This document shows positions 28,483 to 38,043 of a DNA stretch of 64,000 nucleotides, one piece after another. This stretch comes from Acetobacter farinalis (lineage in GTDB: Bacteria; Pseudomonadota; Alphaproteobacteria; Acetobacterales; Acetobacteraceae), in NCBI RefSeq assembly GCF_011516935.1, contig NZ_WOTF01000003.1, positions 62,001 to 126,000 of the forward strand. Direction: 5' to 3'. The notes beneath the pieces are model-generated. The model did no database searches. It had not been told where the DNA came from and was given only the letters and a program-made list of their open reading frames with translations. The position numbers were made by a program, and so were the translations under genes. Position 1 is the stretch's first letter. Each line of letters begins with the position of its first letter.

Positions 28483-28684
28483 GCGTTATCTTCCCGTTCC
28501 GGCTTTCCTGTCCAGCAGAGGCGCTATCCTGCGCCTAGCTTCGGCCCCGATATACCACGGAACCTGCGGACTCTGTAAAAGGCTTATAATAACGGTTTTT
28601 CCAGAGACGGGCGACCCACCCAGTCCCGCGCCGCCGTCTGCCCTGCCCTGTTCAGAAAGGGCGACGGAACGGGCCGAAAAAATC

Positions 28685-29416
28685 TCAGATCCGGTCGAGT
28701 GTCACGAGTGTGAAAAGACCAAGCGGAGGCACCGGCTGAATGCAGGCCCGCGCCAGATCTTCCGGCGGCAGCAGGGATTCCATAGCGAAATCAGGATGCC
28801 ACCCCAGAGAGCGTGAAGCCCGCGCCATGCCGCGCTCAACCGCGCCCCGCACACCGGTGGGGGCCAGAAAGTGATTCACAAAGAGAATATGGCCGCCGGG
28901 ACGCACAACACGTTTCAGCTCACGCAGCAGCTTGCGCGGATGCGGAACCACTGAGGCCACGAACATGGCCACCGCGATATCGAAAGAGGCATCAGCAAAG
29001 CTGGTCTCTTCCGCATCCATCTCCAGCAGACCGTCCACATTGGTCAGATGCTCTTTCTGCACGCGCTCACGGGCGCGGGCGAGCATGTCACCAGAAAGGT
29101 CGATGCCGGTAATGCATTTGTCCTGAGTGTAAAACGGCAGGGCAAGGCCCGTGCCCACGCCCACTTCCAGCACGTTACGGCCAGACAGGGCGTTAACAGC
29201 CTCAACCGCACGCCGACGGCCCACGCCTGAAATACCGCCAAAAACGGTATCATAGACGCCAGCCCAGCGGCGATAGGCAACTTTTACAGCCTCTGCATCC
29301 AGCGCTGAGCGTGAAGGGGGCGGAACCTGATCTTCACCCTGACCGGGCGGGCATTCGTGGAGAACGTCACTCATGCTCTCTCTGTGCCTGCTCGCGGTAA
29401 TTTCTTCAAGAGCCAC
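28685..29416 (-). CDS. pmtA: Phosphatidylethanolamine N-methyltransferase (Rhodobacter-type PmtA)
   Basis: The class I SAM-dependent fold is shown by the motif I LEVGVGTGLALPFY and the GIDLSGDMLARAR strand, with VKVAYRRWAGVYDTVFGG upstream as in PmtA proteins. PmtA methylates phosphatidylethanolamine to phosphatidylcholine at the membrane; acetic acid bacteria are known to contain phosphatidylcholine. The start is GTG 29416 (243 residues, GGGAAG upstream) or the ATG at 29374. Other lipid or ubiquinone methyltransferases are possible but less similar. Confidence 0.8.
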   Translation of the reverse strand: MALEEITASRHRESMSDVLHECPPGQGEDQVPPPSRSALDAEAVKVAYRRWAGVYDTVFGGISGVGRRRAVEAVNALSGRNVLEVGVGTGLALPFYTQDKCITGIDLSGDMLARARERVQKEHLTNVDGLLEMDAEETSFADASFDIAVAMFVASVVPHPRKLLRELKRVVRPGGHILFVNHFLAPTGVRGAVERGMARASRSLGWHPDFAMESLLPPEDLARACIQPVPPLGLFTLVTLDRI

Positions 29417-29527
29417 AACGCATCTTCCCTGTATTAAATAAAACGCGCCATAAAAGCGCCCTTGTCTCAGGCCCCACTGTGCCCTTACCTTCCGCCCAGA
29501 ACGAACGGATTAAAAAGAAAGCGAGCC

Positions 29528-29728
29528 ATGCTGAATCTGTTTATTGCCTTCCTCAGCCTGATCATCTGGTCATCTGTCGTGATTTACTACTTCCGCGCGC
29601 CCCTGTTCAGCTGGCTTGACAACCGCTTCGGCAAGGACCCCGTCCTTCCTGACGCAGAAGAAGACGAGCCCGCGCACGAGCCGGAAAACCACGCGCCCCC
29701 CGCGCCAGATACCCATACACCAGACTGA
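29528..29728 (+). CDS. Small single-pass membrane protein
   Basis: The ATG at 29528 gives 66 residues: one hydrophobic helix (about 3-23), then a basic turn (RAPLFSWLDNRFGKD), then a Glu/Asp/Pro/His-rich acidic tail. No family is recognised. It is divergent from pmtA and convergent with gshB. The ribosome site is weak (AAAGAAAGCGAG). Coding is plausible from the helix and start context, but unproven. Confidence 0.5.
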   Translation: MLNLFIAFLSLIIWSSVVIYYFRAPLFSWLDNRFGKDPVLPDAEEDEPAHEPENHAPPAPDTHTPD

Positions 29729-29745
29729 GAGAAGCCCCGGCCCTG

Positions 29746-30747
29746 TCAGCCTGCCTTTGCTGACAGTTTCGCCTCAATGCAATCCCAGATCAGTCCTGCG
29801 CCGTTAATCCCGTCAAACCGCTCCAGTTCCTGAAGCCCTGTGGGGGATGTCACGTTGATTTCCGTCAGGTAATCCCCGATCACATCAATCCCGACAAAAA
29901 TCAGACCGTGATTTTTCAGGAACGGTCCGATCGCGGCGCAGATTTCCTTGTCCCGCTCCGTCAGCCCAACGCGGTGTGCCACACCTCCCACATGCATGTT
30001 GGACCGGTGATCTTCCCCGGACGGCACACGGTTGATCGCCCCGACAGGCTCACCATCAACCAGAATAATCCGTTTATCCCCTGCTTTGACGGCAGGTTCA
30101 TACCGCTGGATCATCAACGGTTCACGCGAGCGGGCAAAGTGCATTTCCAGCAGCGCATTCAGATTCTGGTCATCCTCACGGATGCGGAAAATCCCGCTCC
30201 CCCCGTTCCCGAACAACGGCTTGACAATAATATCACGCCATTTCCGGCGGAAAGCGCGGATTTCTTCCACATCCCATGTCACCAGCGTGGGCGGCATCAG
30301 ATCCGGAAAATGCGTAACCAGCAGCTTTTCGGGAGAATCCCTCACCCATCTCGGGTCATTCACCACCAGCGCCTTGCCCGGCCCCGTGCCATGCACATGG
30401 TCCAGCAGATGCGTTGCGGTGATATACGCCATATCAAACGGGGGATCCTGGCGCATCAGCACCACATCCATCTCCCCCAGAGAGCGCCGGGCCACAGGCC
30501 CAAACGTGGCATGCTGCCCACGCACCCGCTGCACCGTAACAGGGCGCAGCGCGGCACTCACCTGAGTTCTGGCCACGCCACCGGGTTCCGCCACACCTTC
30601 ACCCAGCGCCATGGAGGCCACTTCATAAACAAACAGCGCATGCCCGCGGGCCTGCGCTTCCAGCATCATGGCGAACGTGGAATCACCATCAATATTGATG
30701 TGCTCCAGAGGATCCATCTGGACAGCCACATTCAGTGGAGATGACAT
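29746..30747 (-). CDS. gshB: Glutathione synthetase
   Basis: The 333-residue ATP-grasp enzyme joins glycine to gamma-glutamylcysteine. The GshB pattern is clear: [19 protein letters not shown] at the beginning, [13 protein letters not shown], and the ATP-binding [13 protein letters not shown] place the start at the ATG at 30747 ([10 protein letters not shown]), with AAAGGAAAGCGGGGG upstream; the longer frame is not conserved. gshA is not in the window. Together with trxB and the Atm1-like exporter it belongs to thiol metabolism. Confidence 0.95.
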   Translation of the reverse strand: MSSPLNVAVQMDPLEHINIDGDSTFAMMLEAQARGHALFVYEVASMALGEGVAEPGGVARTQVSAALRPVTVQRVRGQHATFGPVARRSLGEMDVVLMRQDPPFDMAYITATHLLDHVHGTGPGKALVVNDPRWVRDSPEKLLVTHFPDLMPPTLVTWDVEEIRAFRRKWRDIIVKPLFGNGGSGIFRIREDDQNLNALLEMHFARSREPLMIQRYEPAVKAGDKRIILVDGEPVGAINRVPSGEDHRSNMHVGGVAHRVGLTERDKEICAAIGPFLKNHGLIFVGIDVIGDYLTEINVTSPTGLQELERFDGINGAGLIWDCIEAKLSAKAG

Positions 30748-30849
30748 ACGCCCCCGCTTTCCTTTTGCATTACTCGTTTCGCACCGTAATCCCGTTCCCG
30801 CCCTCTTGTCCAAAAAGGCACCCTCAGGCCGGAACGGACAGACACTTTT

Positions 30850-32313
30850 TCAGGGCACGATCACAGCGTTCAGGCTGTGCCCCGCGCTATCACACCGCAT
30901 CCGGACATGAAAAACCGCGTATGTTTCCGCCACGGCACCGCGCCGCTCGCGCACGGCGTCCGCCTCCTGCCCCAGCACGATAAAGCTGGCGGCGTCAGGT
31001 GGCTCATGCCGCCTGTGGCTGCGAATCAGATACCCTTCCGTGCAGGCCGCCGCTGGCAGGGCAAACAGCGCCCAGCGCGGCTCCACCGCCATCACCTTGC
31101 GGTTTTCAGGCGCATAAAAGGACAGTTCGGACGCCAGACCATATTCATCCGCAATCAGCACGGAAGACGCCGGCGTGCGGGCGGCAAGCGCCTGCGCAAA
31201 CGTCTGCCAGCCGCCCATCTGCCGCAAGGTCATATCGAAATGCGGAGAGAGCGTGACCGGAGAGAAGGCCGCCTGCACCACAATCACCCCGACCAGCGCC
31301 ATACCGGTCAGGCTGGAGGCCATCCAGCCGCGCCAGACAACGCGGCCCGCCGCAACCGCCAGAACCGGATACAGCACAACAGGCCAGTTCGCCTGCACGC
31401 GCGCGCCAAAGGCATGCTGCACAAAAACCGCCGCAGGCAGCAGCACCATCAGCAGGAGCAGGCGGGAGAACCCTTCTTTCCGCCGCCACAGCAGCCAGAC
31501 ACCGCCCAGAAAAAACACAAACACACCCGGTGAGGCCAGACCGACCTGCCCGCCCAGGAGCTCACCAAAATAGGTGAACATTTTTGCCGGATGCCAGTCC
31601 CCTGTTCTGCCCCCCTGCTTGAGGAAGCTTGCCCAGCCATGTGTGGCATTCCACCAGACAACCGGCGCGGCACACAACGCCGCCACACCGCCACCGGCCC
31701 ACGGCCACAGTGTTTTCAGCCAGCCGCGCCCCGCACGGGTCAGGACCAGCCAGAGCACCATACCGGAAACAGGCAGCAGGGCGGTGTATTTGCTTTCAAA
31801 CCCAAGCCCTGCGGCCAACCCGACAAGGAGCCAGCAGCGCCCCTGCCCCAGCAGACAAACACGCCCCAGACTCCACACCAGCAACGCCATGAAAAACAGG
31901 AGCGGTGTATCCGGTGTCATGATCAGCGTGCCGACACCCAGCGCAATCGTGCCGTTCAGCAGCAGCCCCGTGCGCAGCATCGCCCCGCGCGGTGTCAGGC
32001 CGAATGGCTCCGCCCGCGCCCAGTCCCGCGCGGCAAACGCCAGCAGAAGCGTGCCCGCCAGAGCTGAAATCGGCCCCATGGCCCGCACGCCCAGAGCGGT
32101 ATCCCCAAACAGCGCCATTCCAGCGCGGATCCACACGGCCACCAGCGGCGGGTGATCCAGATACCCGGCCGCAGGAACCAGCGCCCAGACGCGATAATAG
32201 GCTTCATCCGGGGTCAGCGGCACCCATGCGGCCATGAAAAGACGGAAGAGCGTGAGCACCACCAGCGCCACGCCCCACCACCACAAACCCGCCTGTTTTC
32301 CGCGTGTACTCAC
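30850..32313 (-). CDS. GT39-family membrane glycosyltransferase (ArnT/PMT-like)
   Basis: The 487-residue multi-pass protein has the PMT-family catalytic loop LTPDEAYYRVWA followed by GYLDHPPLVAVWIR, where the Asp-Glu pair is typical of lipid-phosphate-sugar-dependent transferases. Many hydrophobic segments and a periplasmic carboxy-terminal region follow. I choose GTG 32313 as start because it overlaps the upstream stop as GTGA, the same junction as the gene before; the ATG at 32352 is the alternative. It probably uses the lipid-linked sugar made by the adjacent GT2 protein to decorate a surface molecule. Confidence 0.83.
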   Translation of the reverse strand: MSTRGKQAGLWWWGVALVVLTLFRLFMAAWVPLTPDEAYYRVWALVPAAGYLDHPPLVAVWIRAGMALFGDTALGVRAMGPISALAGTLLLAFAARDWARAEPFGLTPRGAMLRTGLLLNGTIALGVGTLIMTPDTPLLFFMALLVWSLGRVCLLGQGRCWLLVGLAAGLGFESKYTALLPVSGMVLWLVLTRAGRGWLKTLWPWAGGGVAALCAAPVVWWNATHGWASFLKQGGRTGDWHPAKMFTYFGELLGGQVGLASPGVFVFFLGGVWLLWRRKEGFSRLLLLMVLLPAAVFVQHAFGARVQANWPVVLYPVLAVAAGRVVWRGWMASSLTGMALVGVIVVQAAFSPVTLSPHFDMTLRQMGGWQTFAQALAARTPASSVLIADEYGLASELSFYAPENRKVMAVEPRWALFALPAAACTEGYLIRSHRRHEPPDAASFIVLGQEADAVRERRGAVAETYAVFHVRMRCDSAGHSLNAVIVP

Positions 32314-33431
32314 AACCGCCAGACAACCGTGGAGGACATGGCGTAGTTCCACACCACTGCAATCAGGGCACCGGCGATGCTGGCTTCATTAAACCGGCGA
32401 CTCTGGTCATAGACCATGTCCGCCACCCCGACATTGGCCAGCGCCCCCACGGAGCAGACCAGCATGAACAGCACCAGCCCCCACACGCAGCGCAGGCCGC
32501 GCAGGCGCCTGTCGCGGTAGGTGATGGTGTTATCGAGCATGAAATTGACAATCATGGCGACAAGAGTTCCGGCCCCCTGCGCCACGGAAAACCCGGCCCC
32601 CAGAGCCCGCAGGGCCTGCATGACGAGCAGATTGGTGCCAACGCCGATCACGCCAATACTCGCGAACGCAAGAAAGCGCAGCGGCAGCCAGCCACGGCAA
32701 AGTTTGTCCAGCAGCAGTGCGAGGAACTGGAGCATAACCAGTGCATCCAGCTTGCTTTCCCCGGCCTGCCGCGCCCGGAACCCACACGGAATTTCCTGCA
32801 CGCGCAAACGCTGTGGGGAGGACAACAGAAGATCGACCAGAATTTTAAAGCCGGTGCCGGACAGATGCGGGGCAATCCGGGCAAATGTCTCCTGCCGCAG
32901 GGCAAAGAAACCGCTCATCGGGTCTCCCAGCCGGACGGGCAAAATCATCTGCGCAAGTTTGATCCCTCCATCTGAAAGGGCGTGTCGCCAGGCGTTGGCC
33001 AGGCCGGAATTGTCCCCCCCTTCAACATGGCGGCTGCCTACCGCAATGTCACAGCTCCCATCCAGCACGGCATCCACCAGCGCGCCAAGGCGGCTTTCAT
33101 CATGCTGGAGATCACCATCCATCACGGCCACAACCTGCGCGGAAGAAGACAGCGCCCCTTCAATCACCGCGGAAGACAGCCCCCGGCGGCCAATGCGGCA
33201 CACCCCGCGTACACGGGCGTTCTGCTGTGCGAGAGCCTTCACGGCGGCCATTGTGCCGTCCGGGGAATTGTCATCCACAAAAATGACTTCCCACCGGCGG
33301 CCCGCAAGCGCGCGCTCAAGAGCTGCTACCAGCGGGCCAATATTCCCCACCTCATTGTAGCAGGGTACAATAACACTGATATCGGGGCCAACCTGCACTC
33401 CGGTCTCCTGCGCCACAGTCGGCTCAGTCAC
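32310..33431 (-). CDS. GT2 polyprenyl-phosphate sugar synthase fused to a GtrA-like membrane domain
   Basis: Residues 18-240 form a DPM1-like glycosyltransferase, with SVIVPCYNEVGNIGPL, the EVIFVDDNSPDGT site and VMDGDLQHDE. Residues about 250-370 form a GtrA-like four-helix domain (FLAFASIGVIGVGTN, NFMLDNTITYRDRR). Such proteins make undecaprenyl-phosphate sugar and help move it across the membrane. The GTG start at 33431 overlaps the Lrp stop (GTGA). Directly followed by the GT39 gene, it should supply that enzyme's donor. Confidence 0.9.
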   Translation of the reverse strand: MTEPTVAQETGVQVGPDISVIVPCYNEVGNIGPLVAALERALAGRRWEVIFVDDNSPDGTMAAVKALAQQNARVRGVCRIGRRGLSSAVIEGALSSSAQVVAVMDGDLQHDESRLGALVDAVLDGSCDIAVGSRHVEGGDNSGLANAWRHALSDGGIKLAQMILPVRLGDPMSGFFALRQETFARIAPHLSGTGFKILVDLLLSSPQRLRVQEIPCGFRARQAGESKLDALVMLQFLALLLDKLCRGWLPLRFLAFASIGVIGVGTNLLVMQALRALGAGFSVAQGAGTLVAMIVNFMLDNTITYRDRRLRGLRCVWGLVLFMLVCSVGALANVGVADMVYDQSRRFNEASIAGALIAVVWNYAMSSTVVWRL

Positions 33432-33913
33432 GCACCACCGCTCTCGCTGCCGGGGAAAATCGGCACACCTGTCCGGTCAAGGCTTGTGCGTATGGTTTGC
33501 AGTGTCTGCACGCGGATAACGTGCGGCCCTTCCGTCAGGCGGCGCGTGAGGGAGTTTTCATGTGCGGCATCACGCGCAATCAGGCGGACCAGAAAGTCCC
33601 CTCCCCCGCGAATCATGTGGCACTCCCGCACTTCCGGCCAGTGGCTCAGCTCCTCCTCAAATGCGCAGAGCACGGCGTCTTTCTGGCTATCAAGGCCGAT
33701 CAGCGCAAAAAAGGTGATCGGCCAGCCCAGCGCCCCGGCATCCGGGTCCGCATGATAGCCACGAAGGACACCAAGCTCTTCCAGCCTCCTGACACGCCGC
33801 AGGCAGGGCGGGGCAGAAATTCCCACACGGCGGGCCAGTTCGACGTTGGTCATGCGCCCGTCTTCCTGAAGTTCCGCCACAATACGAAGGTCAACAGCGT
33901 CGAGTTCCGTCAC
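33428..33913 (-). CDS. Lrp/AsnC family transcriptional regulator
   Basis: The 161-residue protein from GTG 33913 has the Lrp winged-helix domain (LDAVDLRIVAELQEDGR, VELARRVGISAPPCLRRV) and the ligand-binding RAM domain (VRECHMIRGGGDFLVRL). A longer frame reaches a GTG at 34024, but 161 residues fits the family. Lrp-type regulators of this position lie beside trxB in other Alphaproteobacteria. Here it is divergent from trxB by about 180 bases and coupled to two glycosyltransferase genes. It may control either side; direct evidence is absent. Confidence 0.88.
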   Translation of the reverse strand: MTELDAVDLRIVAELQEDGRMTNVELARRVGISAPPCLRRVRRLEELGVLRGYHADPDAGALGWPITFFALIGLDSQKDAVLCAFEEELSHWPEVRECHMIRGGGDFLVRLIARDAAHENSLTRRLTEGPHVIRVQTLQTIRTSLDRTGVPIFPGSESGGA

Positions 33914-34096
33914 CTTGCCTGATCCATTTTTCGCCGCAGCCTTTTTCTGAGTAATCTCACGTGTATATGCCACGCACCCGCACACGCCGCAAACGGCTTC
34001 CGCTCTTGCCCAAAATGCACGCACCCTCCATATCGCAAGGCAGGACAGGGCGTACCCACGCCATCATGACTTCCATCATGCAAGAGGCCACCCATC

Positions 34097-35047
34097 ATGA
34101 CAGAAACCATCACCACTGATCTGCTCGTTATTGGCGCGGGCCCTGCAGGCTACACTGCCGCCATTTATGCCGCACGCGCCAATCTGGCCCCTGTGCTAGT
34201 GGCGGGGCTTCAGCCCGGCGGCCAGCTGACCATCACGACGGATGTGGAAAACTATCCCGGCTTTGCCGAGGCCGTTCAGGGCCCCTGGCTGATGGAGCAG
34301 ATGGAAGCACAGGCCCGAAATGTCGGGACACGCATTGAATACGACATCATCACTTCTGTTGATTTCAAATCCGGCTCCCCCTTTCGCATGCAGGGGGATT
34401 CCGGGAGGGAATACATCGCGAAATCCGTGATCATCGCCACGGGGGCACAGGCCAAGTGGCTTGGCCTGCCCAGCGAGAAAACATTGCAGGGCGCTGGTGT
34501 TTCCGCCTGCGCGACGTGTGACGGATTCTTCTACCGCGGAAAGAACGTCGTCGTGGTGGGCGGCGGCAATACCGCTGTGGAAGAAGCCCTGTATCTGACC
34601 CACCACGCCGCACATGTTACGCTGGTGCACCGGCGCGACACGCTGCGCGCCGAGAAAATTCTTCAGGACCGTTTTTTCAAGAACCCGAAAACCTCCATCC
34701 TGTGGAACACGACGGTGGAGGATATTCTGGCCGAAGGCACCCCGGCCACCGTCAACGCGGTGCGTGTGCGCAACACGCAGGATGGCACCACGCAGGATAT
34801 CCCGGCAGACGGTATTTTCATTGCCATCGGCCATGCGCCCAACACCGGCATTTTCAATGGGCAGATTGAACTGGACGCCGAAGGGTATATCCAGACCACC
34901 CCCGGCACCCCGCGCACGTCCATCCCCGGTGTATTCGCCGCGGGGGATGTTCAGGACAAAATCTACCGTCAGGCCGTGACTGCGGCTGGCAGCGGATGCA
35001 TGGCCGCGCTGGATGCCGAACGGTACCTGGCTGAACTGGGGAACTGA
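34097..35047 (+). CDS. trxB: Thioredoxin-disulfide reductase
   Basis: The 316-residue FAD/NADPH enzyme reduces thioredoxin. The FAD-binding GAGPAGYTAAIYAARA lies near the amino terminus, the redox pair is C138-A-T-C141, the NADPH site is GGGNTAVEEALYL, and the carboxy-terminal GVFAAGDVQD closes the FAD domain. It begins at the ATG at 34097 and is flanked by Lrp and LysR genes, an order known in other Alphaproteobacteria. Confidence 0.97.
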   Translation: MTETITTDLLVIGAGPAGYTAAIYAARANLAPVLVAGLQPGGQLTITTDVENYPGFAEAVQGPWLMEQMEAQARNVGTRIEYDIITSVDFKSGSPFRMQGDSGREYIAKSVIIATGAQAKWLGLPSEKTLQGAGVSACATCDGFFYRGKNVVVVGGGNTAVEEALYLTHHAAHVTLVHRRDTLRAEKILQDRFFKNPKTSILWNTTVEDILAEGTPATVNAVRVRNTQDGTTQDIPADGIFIAIGHAPNTGIFNGQIELDAEGYIQTTPGTPRTSIPGVFAAGDVQDKIYRQAVTAAGSGCMAALDAERYLAELGN

Positions 35048-35187
35048 CAAGCGCCGGGGCCGGGAGATGGCCGGAGAGCCGATAGCAGCCATCTCTTGAC
35101 CAGCCCCGACAATTACTGCACGTAATGAAATTCGAAGCATGACAAGTATGCTCTTGATAACTTCTTTCAATTTTGCAGGAGGCGTGC

Positions 35188-36069
35188 GTGGACTGGGACA
35201 AACTCCGGGTATTCCATGCTGTGGCGGAAGCCGGTTCCTTTACCCACGCGGGAGATGTGCTTAACCTAAGCCAGTCTGCTGTTTCACGGCAGATTTCCGC
35301 GCTGGAGGACGTCCTTCAGGTGCCTCTTTTTCATCGTCACGCCAGAGGACTGATCCTTACCGAACAGGGCGAGACGCTGCACAAGACGGTGCGCGAGGTC
35401 TTTTCAAAACTCGAAATGACCCAGACGCTTTTAACCGAGAGTAAGGAAAAAGCCGCAGGACGCCTGCGGGTTACGACAACAACAGGCTTTGGCAACTGCT
35501 GGCTCATGCCCCGGTTGCACAAGTTCATGGCAGCCAACCCGGACATCGATATCTGCCTGATTATGGAAGACAGCGATCTTGATCTGGGCATGAGGGAAGC
35601 TGACGTTGCCGTGCGGATGCACGCGCCCCGCCAGCCGGACCTTATCCAGCGCCATCTGGCTGATTTCCATCTGCCGATTTTTGCCGCACCGCTCTATATC
35701 GAGAAACACGGCGCGCCAAAATCCCTTGATGATATTTCAGCGCACCAACTCGTGCTTTTTGGGGAACACCACCCGCCGGTCGGCCATATCAACTGGCTGG
35801 CTGAACATGCACGGCACGGCTCCGCCCGGCAGAATGCACGTCTGGAAGTGAACAGCATGGCCGCCATGGCTGCTGCTATCGCCGCCGGGCTTGGCATCGG
35901 ATCAATCCCGACTTATGCCGCAGCCCAGTTCCCCGACCTTGTCCAGATTTTGCCGGACGTAACAACCCCGACGGTGGATGCCTACTTCGTCTACCCGGAA
36001 GAACTGCGCAGCTCCAAGCGCGTTGCGGTTTTCCGTGATTTTCTGATGAGCGAACTCGGTATTCGCTGA
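35188..36069 (+). CDS. LysR family transcriptional regulator
   Basis: The 293-residue protein has the amino-terminal LysR helix-turn-helix (FHAVAEAGSFTHAG, LSQSAVSRQISALE) and the LysR substrate-binding domain. The start is GTG 35188 with AGGAGG at the right distance; this fits better than the upstream TTG at 35173. It lies 140 bases after trxB on the same strand and ends at a bidirectional terminator. Target genes are unknown, though the trxB neighbourhood is conserved. Confidence 0.93.
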   Translation: MDWDKLRVFHAVAEAGSFTHAGDVLNLSQSAVSRQISALEDVLQVPLFHRHARGLILTEQGETLHKTVREVFSKLEMTQTLLTESKEKAAGRLRVTTTTGFGNCWLMPRLHKFMAANPDIDICLIMEDSDLDLGMREADVAVRMHAPRQPDLIQRHLADFHLPIFAAPLYIEKHGAPKSLDDISAHQLVLFGEHHPPVGHINWLAEHARHGSARQNARLEVNSMAAMAAAIAAGLGIGSIPTYAAAQFPDLVQILPDVTTPTVDAYFVYPEELRSSKRVAVFRDFLMSELGIR

Positions 36070-36130
36070 AATCAGATTTTTCAGGCCCGTTTGCTGACAG
36101 GGCAAATGTGCGAGTCGGACTGACATCACA

Positions 36131-36160
36131 AAAAAAGCTCCCACTCCGGGAGCTTTTTTT
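36131..36160. terminator. Bidirectional intrinsic terminator
   Basis: GCTCCC (36137-36142) pairs with GGGAGC (36148-36153), with six A bases before and seven T bases after, between the convergent LysR gene and manC. It can serve both strands. Confidence 0.93.
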
Positions 36161-36184
36161 GTGCTTTTACACAGCATTTATCTA

Positions 36185-37642
36185 TCAGTTTCTATTATAA
36201 CTGTCTTCCATCCTGATAATATCATCTTCCCCAAGATACGCACCGGACTGCACTTCAATCAGTGTCAGCGGAATTTTGCCGGGATTCTCCAGGCGGTGCA
36301 CACACCCCTGCGGCAGGTAGATACTCTCATTCTCACGCACCAGAAGAACCTCCTCCCCGCGCGTGACAAGGGCAACACCTTCCACAATCACCCAGTGCTC
36401 AGCCCGGTGAAAATGCTTCTGGAGAGAAAGTTTGCCCCCCGGAGCCACCACAATACGCTTGACCTGAAAGCGCTCACTACGGATCAGCCCCTCATAAAAT
36501 CCCCAAGGCCGATAGTTCTTCTGATGAACAGATGCTTCTGAACGTCCCTCTTTCTTCAGGCGCTCCACCAGCTTTTTCACATCCTGCGCACAGTCCTTAC
36601 GCGTAACCAGCACCGCATCGCGGGTCACGACAACCACAACATCATCCAGCCCCATCACTGTTGTCAGAGGGCCTTCGGAGCGCACATAGCATCCGTGCGC
36701 GTCCTCTGTCAGAACATCCCCCACCAGCACGTTATTCTCTGCATCCCGAGGGCTGATCTCCCACAGGGAGTCCCAACTTCCCACATCGGACCACCCCAGA
36801 TCAGCCGGGATAACGGCTGAAACCTCCGTCTTTTCCGCAATCGCATAATCGATGGAAATATCAGGAGATTGCGCAAAAGCTTCCTTGTCGAGCCGGATGA
36901 AATCAAGATCCGTCTGCCGTTTTTCAACAGCATTTTTCACATTTTCCAAAACATCCGGCGCATAGCGGCGCATTTCTTCAAGAAGCACATCTGCCCGGAA
37001 GACAAACATTCCGGAGTTCCAGAAATAGTTGCCATTTTTTACAAATTCTTCCGCCGCATCCCGCGCAGGTTTTTCACGGAACGACCGGATCGTAAACGCC
37101 CCTTCCACACCAGGAAGCGGCTCACCTTTTTCAATATACCCATAGCCGGTTTCCGGGCGGTCGGGCGTCATGCCGAATGTAACAATCCGCCCCTGCTCCG
37201 CTGCCTCCACAGCTTTTTTCATACCCTGCGCAAGTGCTTCGGTTTTCTTGATATCCGCATCCGCCGCCATCATCCACAACACGGCATCCGGGTGTGTCTG
37301 GGCGACAAGCAAGGCGGCCGCCGTAATAGCCGGAGCAGAATTCCGACCCACCGGCTCCAGAACAATCTTGGGGTGGCTGACTGAAACCTCACGGAGCTGC
37401 TCGGCAATCAGAAAACGGTGCTCTTCATTGCACACCACCACAGGGGGCGCGAAACCAGCCGCTTTCCCCCGCAGAACGGTTTCCTGCAACATGCTGCGCT
37501 CACTCACCAAAGACCAAAGCTGTTTGGGGAAGCTGGTGCGGGACATTGGCCACAACCGGCTACCCGTCCCGCCAGACAACACAACAGGAACGATTATCTT
37601 GCTGCCCGTGTGTATCTTGCTGCCAGTGCGGCGTGAGGTCAT
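36185..37642 (-). CDS. manC: Bifunctional mannose-1-phosphate guanylyltransferase / mannose-6-phosphate isomerase
   Basis: The 485-residue protein has the GDP-mannose pyrophosphorylase signature GGTGSRLWPMSR near residues 20-31 followed by FPKQL. The carboxy-terminal cupin-type isomerase domain (KNYRPWGFYEGLIR, then HFHRAEHW) is complete. It makes GDP-mannose for exopolysaccharide such as acetan, or for lipopolysaccharide. It is divergent from mucR across an AT-rich region. No other polysaccharide gene is adjacent. Confidence 0.95.
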   Translation of the reverse strand: MTSRRTGSKIHTGSKIIVPVVLSGGTGSRLWPMSRTSFPKQLWSLVSERSMLQETVLRGKAAGFAPPVVVCNEEHRFLIAEQLREVSVSHPKIVLEPVGRNSAPAITAAALLVAQTHPDAVLWMMAADADIKKTEALAQGMKKAVEAAEQGRIVTFGMTPDRPETGYGYIEKGEPLPGVEGAFTIRSFREKPARDAAEEFVKNGNYFWNSGMFVFRADVLLEEMRRYAPDVLENVKNAVEKRQTDLDFIRLDKEAFAQSPDISIDYAIAEKTEVSAVIPADLGWSDVGSWDSLWEISPRDAENNVLVGDVLTEDAHGCYVRSEGPLTTVMGLDDVVVVVTRDAVLVTRKDCAQDVKKLVERLKKEGRSEASVHQKNYRPWGFYEGLIRSERFQVKRIVVAPGGKLSLQKHFHRAEHWVIVEGVALVTRGEEVLLVRENESIYLPQGCVHRLENPGKIPLTLIEVQSGAYLGEDDIIRMEDSYNRN

Positions 37643-38043
37643 TTCCAGCAGTCCCTATTCCAAGTTCTTACAAATATTAAAGGTTATAACAGGCATGTCA
37701 TACCTGCCACAGCCGCTTTTCTGGCCGGGCATTTCCACTTTGGATAATAGCCTGAAGTGTAAAGTCAATTGTAACATTTCTAAATACCAGCAGCGTAAAA
37801 GCAGATTGTGGCAGCATACTTCATCTTGCGGACGAGCGAACCTCAAGAGAGAATTTACCCAGAAAAAAAGATTACCGTTTTTTTATTTTACTTGCGGATA
37901 CCCTCTTTACACTCCCCTTATCTGATCCCTTTTCCTGAGAAATTGGATTTTGTTCAATCAAATCCGGATATTCTCTATTCACAAAGAAGAAACGCAATAG
38001 TATAGGGTGAAACCATTCAGCCCGACAAATAAACGGAATTGTC
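37643..38043. promoter_or_regulatory. AT-rich divergent intergenic region between manC and mucR
   Basis: These 400 bases hold no supported gene and are clearly richer in A and T than their surroundings. Long A and T runs occur near 37860-37890. An inverted repeat GGATTT (37945-37950) / AAATCC (37960-37965) lies about 80 bases before mucR. It should contain the promoters of both genes, and MucR-family proteins are known to bind AT-rich targets, often including their own promoters. Confidence 0.6.
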
